Shown: in pieces, positions 41,843 to 49,519 of the stretch | Layout: each line of letters opens with the position of its first letter | How positions within the stretch are numbered: position 1 is the stretch's first letter | Origin: Chloroflexota bacterium | GTDB lineage: Bacteria > Chloroflexota > Anaerolineae > Anaerolineales > Anaerolineaceae | Reading direction: 5' to 3' | NCBI GenBank assembly: GCA_029561345.1 | Contig: JAKQJC010000065.1 | Coordinates: forward strand, 1 to 64,000 | Length of the DNA stretch: 64,000 nt | Notes under the pieces: model-generated | The model's input: the letters and a program-made list of their open reading frames with translations, nothing else | The model's database searches: none | What the model was told of the DNA's origin: nothing | Translations under genes and position numbers: made by a program

Positions 41843-42211
41843 ATGGCGACCATCTTAGTAGTGGATGATGAACCCGATGTGGTGGATTATATTTGCGATG
41901 AACTGGAGTTGAGCGGCTACAATGTCGCCAAGGCTTATGACGGCGTGGAAGCCGTGATGAAGGTGATGGATGGCGGCGTTCAGGCTATTTTAATGGATAT
42001 TCGCATGCCCACCCTCGACGGCATCAATGCGCTTAAAATCATCCGCCGTTCGGCCCCGCAGATCCCGGTGATCATGTTTACCGGGCAGGCCGGCCAGGGC
42101 GATATGCTGGCCACCAACCGTTTGGGCGCGTATACCTGCCTGCCCAAACCCATGACCAGTGAAAAGATCATCGCCACGCTCAGTAAAATTGTTCCCCCCA
42201 GCAAAGAATGA
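41843..42211 (+). CDS. Stand-alone response-regulator receiver protein
   Basis: 122 residues, receiver only. DDE pocket, phospho-acceptor D52 in ILMDIRMPTLDG, T in IMFTGQ and K in CLPKPM are intact. It follows the first receiver by 14 bp and overlaps the third by 4 bp. Confidence 0.9.
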   Translation: MATILVVDDEPDVVDYICDELELSGYNVAKAYDGVEAVMKVMDGGVQAILMDIRMPTLDGINALKIIRRSAPQIPVIMFTGQAGQGDMLATNRLGAYTCLPKPMTSEKIIATLSKIVPPSKE

Positions 42212-42579
42212 CGCCACGCCGGTTATTAATTACCGATGACGAATCGGATGTGAGAGATCTGCTGCAGCAGGAGCTGACCAGCGCCGGCTTTATTGTCAAC
42301 ACGGCCAGCAACGGCGCCGACGCCGTGGTGGAAGCGGTCGAAGGACAGTATGACCTGCTGATCATGGATATGCACATGGTCGGCATGGACGGCATTGAGG
42401 CCATCCGCGTGCTGCATTCCATCCGTCCCAATCTGCCCATTTTGGGCCTCAGCGGCTATGCCAGCCGCGGGTTTAATGTCGAAGCCCGCAAGTTAAACAT
42501 CAAGCTGCTCGGTAAACCCATCGATATTGACGACCTCGTAAAAGAAATCAATTTGCTTTTGCCTCCCCCTGCCGCCTGA
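42208..42579 (+). CDS. Stand-alone response-regulator receiver protein
   Basis: 123 residues. TDDES pocket, D54 in LIMDMHMVGMDG, ILGLSGY and LLGKPI are present. It is closest to the first receiver in sequence (shared GADAVV and GKP regions), suggesting a local duplication. ATGA overlap with the second receiver gene shows coupled translation. Confidence 0.9.
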   Translation: MTPRRLLITDDESDVRDLLQQELTSAGFIVNTASNGADAVVEAVEGQYDLLIMDMHMVGMDGIEAIRVLHSIRPNLPILGLSGYASRGFNVEARKLNIKLLGKPIDIDDLVKEINLLLPPPAA

Positions 42580-42611
42580 ACCCTGGCCGGCTGACTGGAA
42601 AACCCCAACCC

Positions 42612-44195
42612 ATGTCTCTGCAAACCCAGCTTAACCTCATCTTTCGCCTGGACCGCCTGATTGACCATCTGGTGGACGAAAACAGCCTGCTGCTGGATAT
42701 TCTTTCGGAATTGAGCGGAGCGCTGAGAGCCGATTTTGGCATGGTGGCCCTGCCGGATGAACGAATGGCTTCCCGCGAGATCAAGGCGGTGATGGACCGC
42801 CAGGGCGTGCTGGCCGAACTGGGTGAAGATCAGGTGCAGGCGGTGCTTCAGGGGGTGCAGGCTGCCAGCGGCAACCTTTATACAAAGAAAATTGACCTGA
42901 ACGGACACAGTTATTATGCCGCCGGGCTTTCGCTGCAGCGCAGCGATGCCGCCCCAGGGCTGCTGGCGCTGGTGCGCCGCGGCCGGCCATTTGCCGAGGC
43001 CGACCTGGAGCTGCTGCGCGTGGGCAGCACCCAGATTGACAATGCCCTGCGCTACCTGCTTTCGCAGCGCCGCCTGCAGGAAGAAACCCGCGTGCTGCGC
43101 ACGGTGCTCAAAATTGACCGCATTCGCGATACCAGCCGCAACCTGGATGAATTATTGGACCGCTGCCTGAGCGAAGTCTGCCAGGCTGCCAACGCCCTGG
43201 TGGGCTTTGTCATGCTGTATGACCAGCACGGCAACCGTCTTGAACTGCGCGCCAGCACCGACCGCAACGTGCAGGCGGATGGCGAATCGATGGCGCGCAT
43301 CTCGAAGGCTGCCGATGAGGCGGTGAGCAGCGGCAGCCTGGTGCACCGCGCCTACCCTGACGGCGCCCTGCATTCCCTGCTGGGCATGCCCCTCATTTTG
43401 AATGACCGGGTGATCGGCGTGCTGGGGGTGTTCAACTGCCGCAGCGGCGATGATTTTCACCAGATTGATGAGCGCCTGCTGCAGGCCATCTCTTCGCAGA
43501 TGGACACTGCCATTTTTGAAAACCTGCAAACCCAGCAAATGCGCCTGGCTTTTGGCCGGCGGGTGGGCCCGCATGTGATGGAACGCCTCCTGCTGCAGGC
43601 AGATGACCAGAGTTTTCTCAAGGGCGACCGCGTGATCATTGCCGCCCTGTTTTCCGATATCCGCGGCTTTACCGCTGCCTCTGAAAAGCTCGATCCGCGC
43701 GTCACCGAGCGCATGATCAACACCCACCTGCAGGCCATGGTTGAGGTGATTCTCAGCAATGAGGGCACCCTCGATAAATTCATGGGCGACGGCGTGATGG
43801 CCCTCTTCAATGTGCCGGGCCGCCAGGACGATTTCGCCCTGCGGGCGGTCAAGACGGCGTTGGAAATGCAGGAAGCCCACCTGGGGGTGATGGAAAAATG
43901 GCGCCAGGAAGGTGTGGATCCGCGCCCAATTGGCATTGGTCTGGCCGTGGGCGAAGCCATCACCGGCAATTTCGGCAGCCTGGAGCGGGCGGAATATACG
44001 GCCATTGGCAACTGCGTGAACCTGGCGGCGCGGCTGTGTTCGGTGGCCCGCGGCGGGCAGGTGCTGCTGGATGAGCGCATTTACCACCGGGTGGCGGATC
44101 AGGTGCAGGCGCGGGCGCTGCGCCCGGTGCGCCTGAAGGGCTTCAGCGAGCCCGTGCCAAACTGGTCGGTCAGCCGTTTGACCCACCCCGATTAA
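42612..44195 (+). CDS. GAF-domain class III adenylate/guanylate cyclase
   Basis: 527 residues. A helical N-terminus and a GAF region (about 140-310, GFVMLYDQHGNRLELRAS, LLGMPLILNDRVIGVL) precede a class III cyclase domain. The two metal aspartates are in FSDIRGFT and KFMGDGVMAL, with the transition-state residues in CVNLAARL. The specificity lysine is in TLDKFMGD; at the second position IGNCVN has Asn where many adenylyl cyclases have Asp/Thr, so purine choice is unclear. It is not membrane bound. Last gene of the receiver operon, so likely the output target. Confidence 0.9.
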   Translation: MSLQTQLNLIFRLDRLIDHLVDENSLLLDILSELSGALRADFGMVALPDERMASREIKAVMDRQGVLAELGEDQVQAVLQGVQAASGNLYTKKIDLNGHSYYAAGLSLQRSDAAPGLLALVRRGRPFAEADLELLRVGSTQIDNALRYLLSQRRLQEETRVLRTVLKIDRIRDTSRNLDELLDRCLSEVCQAANALVGFVMLYDQHGNRLELRASTDRNVQADGESMARISKAADEAVSSGSLVHRAYPDGALHSLLGMPLILNDRVIGVLGVFNCRSGDDFHQIDERLLQAISSQMDTAIFENLQTQQMRLAFGRRVGPHVMERLLLQADDQSFLKGDRVIIAALFSDIRGFTAASEKLDPRVTERMINTHLQAMVEVILSNEGTLDKFMGDGVMALFNVPGRQDDFALRAVKTALEMQEAHLGVMEKWRQEGVDPRPIGIGLAVGEAITGNFGSLERAEYTAIGNCVNLAARLCSVARGGQVLLDERIYHRVADQVQARALRPVRLKGFSEPVPNWSVSRLTHPD

Positions 44196-44230
44196 ACAGA
44201 TTTCCCCGCCGGCTGGCGGGGAAAATGGTG

Positions 44231-44485
44231 TTATTGGGCTTTCGGTTTCTTTTTGTCCAGATTCTCCAAAAAGGGGTCAAAAGCGGGGTTGGTGCCTGCC
44301 CAAACACAGGCGGCCTGGTCCGAAAGGCTGCACAGGTAACCCTGGTCGCAGCGGTGCGCCCCCAGGCGGGGCGGCTGATCGGGCAGGACTTCAGCCGGAA
44401 AAACGGCTTCAGCCTGAAGATCAACCGCTTCGTTGACATGATCGCAATAACGGGTTTTAATTTTGATCCATTCTTTATCAGCCAT
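44231..44485 (-). CDS. Small Cys-rich protein of unknown function
   Basis: 84 residues. Four Cys occur as TRYCDHVN, HRCDQGYLC (C-x5-C) and AACVW, a spacing that would suit a zinc or Fe-S site. A GGAGG ribosome site sets the start at 44485, not 44497. The Lys-rich C-terminus (DKKKPKAQ) is basic. It faces the cyclase gene and shares a GC-rich hairpin region at 44204-44225 with it. Function unknown. Confidence 0.7.
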   Translation of the reverse strand: MADKEWIKIKTRYCDHVNEAVDLQAEAVFPAEVLPDQPPRLGAHRCDQGYLCSLSDQAACVWAGTNPAFDPFLENLDKKKPKAQ

Positions 44486-44560
44486 GCAATCCTCCATTCA
44501 TGCAATTACCATTAAACGGCTGCGGCAAAAGCAACAGATACAGGAGTATTATAACCCAAA

Positions 44561-45031
44561 ATGGATGAAATAACCGTTGTCAAATGCAATCACCTGGGAA
44601 AAGAGACCTGGCGTTACACCGGCAGCGTGCTCAAGCAGAGTGCCAACGCCGTGCTGCTGCAGGCGTATTTCAACCGCCCCGATTTACCTTTTCACGGCCT
44701 GGTGCTGGGGCAGGGTGACCGCTTTGTGGAATTGTTTTACAACGACCGCTGGTACAACCTTTTTGAGATTCACGACCGCGCCACGGACGCGTTGAAGGGC
44801 TGGTATTGCAACGTCACCCGCCCGGCACAAATTGCGCCCGGACGGGTGACATATGAAGACCTGGCTTTAGACCTGCTGGTCTATGCCAGCGGCGGGCAGC
44901 TGGTGCTGGATGAGGATGAATTTACCGCCCTGCGCCTCCCGCCGGATGATCAGCAGCAGGCCCTGGCCGCGCTGGCTGAACTGCGCCGCCTGGCCGATGG
45001 AGGGCTGCCGCTGTTGGAAAGCCTTATATAA
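44561..45031 (+). CDS. DUF402 family protein (possible nucleoside-tri/diphosphatase)
   Basis: 156 residues. Family hallmarks are GWYCNVTRPA, YEDLALDLLVY and VLDEDEF, which in DUF402 proteins such as FomD/Ntdp carry the metal-binding acids and act on nucleotide phosphates. Its start lies 5-8 nt after a TATTATAAC stretch, so the leader may be very short; CAGGAG lies too far upstream to serve well. The 3' end overlaps the convergent 62-residue gene by 8 bp. Confidence 0.8.
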   Translation: MDEITVVKCNHLGKETWRYTGSVLKQSANAVLLQAYFNRPDLPFHGLVLGQGDRFVELFYNDRWYNLFEIHDRATDALKGWYCNVTRPAQIAPGRVTYEDLALDLLVYASGGQLVLDEDEFTALRLPPDDQQQALAALAELRRLADGGLPLLESLI

Positions 45032-45212
45032 ACAGGCCGGAGATGGACGAAATGATGCCCTGATCTCTGAGGGTCTGCATCAGCGGATCAAAACCGAAAT
45101 AGGCGGCGACCAGGCAGCAGCAGCAGAGCAGCAGCACAACGGCCACGACAATGATGATGATCAGGGTGGTGTTATTTTTTTTAGGGGCGGGTTGTTGGTA
45201 GCTGGTATCCAT
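45024..45212 (-). CDS. Small membrane protein with a Cys4 run
   Basis: 62 residues, with one membrane helix (TLIIIIVVAVVLLLCCCCLVAAYFGF) that ends in four adjacent cysteines and a polar N-terminus (SYQQPAPKKNN). Topology of this type is common in small unannotated membrane proteins. It follows the DUF4190-like gene by 33 bp on the same strand. Function unknown. Confidence 0.6.
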   Translation of the reverse strand: MDTSYQQPAPKKNNTTLIIIIVVAVVLLLCCCCLVAAYFGFDPLMQTLRDQGIISSISGLFI

Positions 45213-45245
45213 CGTGTTTTATCCTTTCAAAATAATGGCGTGAAA

Positions 45246-45563
45246 TTACTGAAAGCTGGAGGGATCCATAAAGGGGATCAGGCAGACGGGCAGAGCCACG
45301 GCGCCGGTGACCACCAAAATGGCCAGGCAGATGCCAATCAATGACAGGGCGATGTTGATATAGCCCAGCACCAGGCCGGCCGTGGCCAGGCCGCCCCCGG
45401 TGAGATAGCCGCGGCTGTTGTTGATTTCAGACTTGGCCATGTGCCCCAGAATGACGGCGATGATGGCGCCCAGGGTGGGTAAAAAGGTCCAGCCCAGCAG
45501 GCCGAAAATGAGGCTGGCAGTGGCCAGGCCGCTGGTGCGGGCATAGGGATATTGATCAGACAT
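45246..45563 (-). CDS. DUF4190-like membrane protein
   Basis: 105 residues with a Tyr-rich N-terminus (MSDQYPYARTSG), then two to three membrane helices with the motif ATASLIFGLLGWTFLPTLG and GHMAKSEINNSRG, the usual features of DUF4190. The start is ATG 45563, with GGAGG upstream. First of a two-gene unit with the 62-residue membrane gene. Confidence 0.75.
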   Translation of the reverse strand: MSDQYPYARTSGLATASLIFGLLGWTFLPTLGAIIAVILGHMAKSEINNSRGYLTGGGLATAGLVLGYINIALSLIGICLAILVVTGAVALPVCLIPFMDPSSFQ

Positions 45564-45593
45564 AAGCAACCTCCATCAATAATGATGAGATAA

Positions 45594-46424
45594 TCATAGC
45601 ACAAAACCGCCCCAGGTATGTGTCAAAAGGAAGCGGAAAAAGTCAAAAAGACCGATCTGGGTGAGGGCCACGCAAAAGGCGCCCACCAGGAAAGGCCGCA
45701 CCTGCCCCAGGGTTTGAAAGGTGTTATCGCGCCGGAAGATCATGATCAAAATGACGGCATAGACCAGGGTGAGCAGCCCCAGCACGCTGAGGGCGCTGAG
45801 GAAGGCCAGCGGCAGGGTGAAAGCCGGCCAGCCGGTCAGCACCAGGGCGTCGAGCAGTGCGGCCAGCAGGGCCAGCGCGCCCAGGGTGCGCCACTGGCGG
45901 AAGAAGGATTCCGGCAGCCAATCGGGCCAGAGGGTTTGCTGCAGCGCCGGCATGAACACCGCGGCGATGCCCAGGCCCATGCCTGTGCCGGTGAGCAGGC
46001 GCAGGATGTTATTGGGTTCGTAGAGATGGGGCGTAAAGGGCAGCAGGCGCGAAAAACTGTTCACCCCGTCCACGCCAAAGGCCACCGCCAGCAGTCCCAA
46101 CACCAGCAGCACCCGCCGCGGCGGCAGCCCGCCCAGGCGGTTGGGGCGCACGACCTGAAAGATCAGTCCCAGCAGGGCGCCGAGAAACATGCCCGTGCAG
46201 CGCGCGCAAAGGGGAAACTGCCAGCCGGCCACGCTGAAAGAACGTTCTTCGATGCGGTGACAGACGGCATAGCCGATGGCTTCGGCCTTGCCGGTGAGGC
46301 CGTCAGGCGTGTGCAGCCACCAGAAAATCAGCAGTCCCAGGGCCAGGCCCCAGAGAATGACTTCGCGGCGCGAAGGGCGCGGCCAGGCCGTTGCGGGAGG
46401 AGGGGAGGGGGGAATTAATTCCAT
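45594..46424 (-). CDS. DUF2085 membrane protein
   Basis: 276 residues from ATG 46424 with seven or so helices. The motifs YAVCHRIEERSFSV and FPLCARCTGMF are the Cys/His signature of DUF2085, possibly metal-binding. The -10 box TATAAT lies just 7 nt before this ATG, so the transcript should start at the ATG itself and the longer reading at 46460 cannot be right. Function of the family is not settled. Confidence 0.85.
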   Translation of the reverse strand: MELIPPSPPPATAWPRPSRREVILWGLALGLLIFWWLHTPDGLTGKAEAIGYAVCHRIEERSFSVAGWQFPLCARCTGMFLGALLGLIFQVVRPNRLGGLPPRRVLLVLGLLAVAFGVDGVNSFSRLLPFTPHLYEPNNILRLLTGTGMGLGIAAVFMPALQQTLWPDWLPESFFRQWRTLGALALLAALLDALVLTGWPAFTLPLAFLSALSVLGLLTLVYAVILIMIFRRDNTFQTLGQVRPFLVGAFCVALTQIGLFDFFRFLLTHTWGGFVL

Positions 46425-46478
46425 AGGGATGATTATATAAGAAGAAAGAAGGCTGCGCAAGGCGGTTGCGCCTCTTTA
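46418..46478. repeat. 61-bp repeat copy A (contains DUF2085 promoter)
   Basis: Nearly identical (about 58/61) to 46954-47014. It contains the minus-strand promoter TTGCGC-17-TATAAT (46460-46432) and the start codon of the DUF2085 gene, so a promoter is duplicated at the second copy. Confidence 0.85.
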
Positions 46479-46563
46479 CACGGCTGCAACAAGAATGACC
46501 CGGGTGGTGAGGTTTTTGGGCAAAACGCGTAGAGGCGAGGCTCGCCTTCGCCCGAAAAAGCAT

Positions 46564-46623
46564 GTGGAAAGATGACCGGGCATGATCAGGCCCTTGCTTC
46601 GCAGGCAGGCGGGTCACGGGGGA
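46564..46623. repeat. 60-bp repeat copy B
   Basis: Matches 46888-46946 in all but a few bases (starts TGGAAAGATGACCGGGC, ends GGGTCACGGGGGAG). Together with A/A' this points to past duplication or insertion in this spacer. Confidence 0.85.
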
Positions 46624-46887
46624 GCAGGGTTGGCGCGGCAGGGGTGTGGTGTGAAAGGCAGCTTCCGTTGCTCGCAAATAAGGACCCGCCCCTACATCAA
46701 CCACCTTCCGGCGGGCCTTCGCGCAGAGGTTGTGAATATTTTTGTCACAAGGGAAGGGATTTTTTCCGGGTGTAGGGGCTGCTCCTTTTCATCTGGCGAG
46801 GAAGAGGCGCATTTAGCTGGCTTTTCAGGCTGAGACAGATGGCCTTTCCGTGACCAGCCCGTCATGGCCATCACCCATCATCCCTGG

Positions 46888-46946
46888 TGGAAAGATGACT
46901 GGGCATGATCAGGCCTTTGCTTCGCAGGCAGGCGGGTCACGGAGGA
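46888..46946. repeat. 59-bp repeat copy B'
   Basis: Second copy of the unit at 46564-46623, directly followed by A'. Confidence 0.85.
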
Positions 46947-46953
46947 GGCATTG

Positions 46954-47014
46954 ATTCCAAAGGGATGATTATATAAGAAGAAAGAAGGCCGTGCAAGGCG
47001 GTTGCGCCTCTTTA
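46954..47014. repeat. 61-bp repeat copy A'
   Basis: Second copy of the unit at 46418-46478, ending just before the -35 of the EF-G-like gene. Its duplicated minus-strand promoter has no gene to serve here. Confidence 0.85.
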
Positions 47015-47018
47015 ACCT

Positions 47019-47048
47019 TTGACAAGAATCACATCAAGCAATTATAAT
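47019..47048 (+). promoter_or_regulatory. Promoter of the EF-G-like gene
   Basis: TTGACA (47019-47024), 18-bp spacer, TATAAT (47043-47048), 39 bp before the ATG. Confidence 0.85.
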
Positions 47049-47087
47049 AGGACATCTCGAATCATATACCGAAGGAAGGTTTGTTCC

Positions 47088-49166
47088 ATGAAAGAGTACA
47101 CAACCGAGTCCATCCGTAATATTGCTCTGGCCTCACACAGCAGTTCGGGCAAGACGATTCTGACGGAAGCATTTTTACATTTTACGGGGGTCACCACCCG
47201 CATGGGTAAGATTGAAGACGGCACGACCGTGTCGGACTTCGACGAGGAAGAAATTCGCCGCGGCATTTCCCTCTACACCAGCGTGATCCCGGTGGAATAT
47301 AAAAGCCACAAGATCAACTTTTTAGATACCCCCGGTTACACCGATTTCGTTGGCGAAGTGATTTCCGCCTTGAGCGTTTCGGACGGGGTGATTATCCTGG
47401 TTGATTCTGTCTCTGGCCTCGAAGTGGGTACTGAAATCGCCTGGCAGCACGCCGACCAGTTCAAACTGCCGCGCTTCATGGTGATCAACAAAATGGAACG
47501 CGAAAACGCCAATTTTGCCAAGGCGCTGGCCTCGGTGCAGGAATACACCGAAACCCGCCTGATTCCCGTGCAGCTTCCGTGGGGCGAAAAAGCCGCCTTC
47601 CAGGGCGTGATTGACCTGCTGACCATGAAAGCCTATAAGGGCGACGGCAAAACCGCGGTGGAAATTCCCGCTGATTTGCTCGCCGAAGCCAAAGAACGCC
47701 GCACTGCCCTGGTGGAAGTGGCCGCTGAGAGCGAAGACGCCCTGATGGAAAAATATTTTGAGACCGGCGAACTGAGCAATGAAGAAGTGAGCCGCGGCCT
47801 CAAAGCCTCATTCCGCGCTGGCAATTTTGTGCCGGTGCTCGTTTCTTCGGGCCAGCAGAGCATTGGCCTGGGCCTTCTGCTCGATGCCATCATCGACCTG
47901 ATGCCCTCTCCTGCCGAAGCCCCTGCCAAGATCGCCAAGACCAAGGACGGCGAGGAAACCATCACCGTTTCTTCCTCCGGCCCGCTGGCCGCCTATGTTT
48001 GGAAGACCACCGCTGATCCCTTCGTGGGCAAGCAGACCTTCTTCCGTGTTTATTCCGGCGTGATGAACGCCGACACCCGCGCCTGGAACCAGACCAAGGG
48101 CATTGAAGAACGCATGGCTTCCCTGTCCATTGCCCGCGGCAAGGAAACCATTCCCGCCAAGATTTTGTACGCCGGCGATATCGGCCTGGTGGCCAAACTC
48201 ACCGAAACCGTCACCGGCAACACCTTCTGCGACAAGGCTCACCCCCTGACCCTGCCGATTCCGGTGTACCCCAATGCCCTTTACCAGGTGGCCATTGCCC
48301 CGCGCACCCAGGCTGATTCCACCAAGATCAGCACCGTGCTCACCCGCCTGTGCGAAGAAGATATGACCCTCACCTGGCACAACGAAGCCTCCACTCTCCA
48401 GACCATCCTGCAGGGCATGGGCGACCAGCACATCGATTCTGCCATCCGCCGCGCTGAAGCCAAATTCCAGGTGGGTCTGGTGACCGATGAACCCAAGGTG
48501 CCCTACACCGAAACCATCACCAAGAAGGCCCAGGCCATGCACCGCCACAAGAAACAGACCGGCGGTTCCGGCCAGTTTGGCGAAGTTCATCTGCGCATTG
48601 AACCCCTGCCCGATGGCGACTTTGAATTCGTCAACGACGTGTTCGGCGGCGCTGTTTCTTCCTCTTACATGCCCGCGATTGAAAAAGGCATCCGCAGCGT
48701 CCTCAAGGAAGGCGTCATTGCCGGTTACCCGGTCAAGAGCGTCAAAGTGTCTGTCTTCGATGGCAAGGAACACCCCGTGGATTCCAAACCAATCGCCTTT
48801 GAAATCGCTGGCCGCGAAGCCTTCCGCCTGGCCTTCCGCGATGCCGGTCCTGTGCTTTACGAACCGATCATGGACGTGAAGGTTGTGGTGCCCGAAGCGA
48901 ACATGGGCGACATTCTGGGCGACATGAACACCCGCCGCGCTCGCGTGCAGGGCATGGACACCGAAAAAGGCCGCTCCACCATCTCAGCCCAGGTTCCCCT
49001 GGCCGAAATGCTGCGCTACACCACCCAGCTGCGCTCCATGACCGGCGGCCGCGGCGTGTTCACCATGGAATTCGCCCGCTACGAAGTGGTGCCTTCGCAC
49101 ATTGCGGCCGAAATTGTGGCTGCCCGCGCCAAAGAACTGGCTAACCACAAGAAAGACGAAGAATAG
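47088..49166 (+). CDS. Elongation factor G-like GTPase
   Basis: 692 residues, five-domain EF-G architecture: G domain, domains II-III, IV and V (ending AEMLRYTTQLRSMTGGRG). Switch motif FLDTPGYTDF and NKME are intact. The P-loop is SHSSSGKT (16-23), differing from HIDAGKT-like loops of canonical EF-G, and fits the EF-G paralogue group (EF-G2-like). The start is ATG 47088 with GAAGGAAGG; a longer frame from 47019 overlaps the promoter. It may act in ribosome recycling or stress translation. Monocistronic, with a terminator. Confidence 0.9.
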   Translation: MKEYTTESIRNIALASHSSSGKTILTEAFLHFTGVTTRMGKIEDGTTVSDFDEEEIRRGISLYTSVIPVEYKSHKINFLDTPGYTDFVGEVISALSVSDGVIILVDSVSGLEVGTEIAWQHADQFKLPRFMVINKMERENANFAKALASVQEYTETRLIPVQLPWGEKAAFQGVIDLLTMKAYKGDGKTAVEIPADLLAEAKERRTALVEVAAESEDALMEKYFETGELSNEEVSRGLKASFRAGNFVPVLVSSGQQSIGLGLLLDAIIDLMPSPAEAPAKIAKTKDGEETITVSSSGPLAAYVWKTTADPFVGKQTFFRVYSGVMNADTRAWNQTKGIEERMASLSIARGKETIPAKILYAGDIGLVAKLTETVTGNTFCDKAHPLTLPIPVYPNALYQVAIAPRTQADSTKISTVLTRLCEEDMTLTWHNEASTLQTILQGMGDQHIDSAIRRAEAKFQVGLVTDEPKVPYTETITKKAQAMHRHKKQTGGSGQFGEVHLRIEPLPDGDFEFVNDVFGGAVSSSYMPAIEKGIRSVLKEGVIAGYPVKSVKVSVFDGKEHPVDSKPIAFEIAGREAFRLAFRDAGPVLYEPIMDVKVVVPEANMGDILGDMNTRRARVQGMDTEKGRSTISAQVPLAEMLRYTTQLRSMTGGRGVFTMEFARYEVVPSHIAAEIVAARAKELANHKKDEE

Positions 49167-49188
49167 GGTTAATCGAGAACAAACCTTT

Positions 49189-49221
49189 TGCCCCCTGCCC
49201 CAGGCAGGGGGCAGTTTTTTT
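49189..49221 (+). terminator. Terminator of the EF-G-like gene
   Basis: 10-bp stem TGCCCCCTGC (49189-49198) / GCAGGGGGCA (49204-49213), then GT7. Confidence 0.9.
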
Positions 49222-49461
49222 ACCGCGACAGAGGCAACAATTGCGGGTAAAACCCCACCTTGCCTGTTTTAGAAGATATCTTTTCTGTTCGGCGTTTGCG
49301 AAGGGGCGTTAAATCACCCGGCCTCTCTGAAGCGGGGAGAGGCCGGGGATAAGGGAGGAGAGGATTCTTAGCTTTGCGCCAGAAGATCGTCTGTTGTTAT
49401 CTGTTTTCAGTATAACCAATTAAGATGACAGGAAAATGAAAAAGACCATATTGGGCCGGAT
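49222..49461. other. Intergenic stretch, no gene seen
   Basis: Holds a further hairpin (CCGGCCTCTC near 49318 / GAGAGGCCGG near 49337) but no frame or promoter that I can support. With the two terminators on either side it makes up the 353-bp gap between 49166 and 49520. Confidence 0.6.
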
Positions 49462-49493
49462 AAAAAACATCCGCAGCGCGCGGCTGCGGATGT
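49462..49493 (-). terminator. Terminator of the PP2C-like membrane gene
   Basis: 11-bp stem ACATCCGCAGC (49467-49477) / GCTGCGGATGT (49483-49493); T-run on the minus strand side (A6 at 49462-49467). Confidence 0.88.
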
Positions 49494-49519
49494 GAATAAA
49501 CGGGATAATCTGACTGGCT

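Larger units (their letters stand above)
46425..47087. other. 663-bp intergenic, repeat-rich region
   Basis: Copy A (46418-46478), copy B (46564-46623), copy B' (46888-46946) and copy A' (46954-47014) occur in that order. Between them are short inverted elements: CCCGCCCCTACA near 46685 and TGTAGGGGCTGC near 46771. No credible ORF. The right end is the promoter and leader of the EF-G-like gene. Confidence 0.7.

Noticed and set aside
44204-44225. CCCCGCC/GGCGGGG hairpin as terminator between cyclase and Cys-rich gene
   Set aside because: Short stem with no T-run on either strand; could be a weak bidirectional structure but not claimed.
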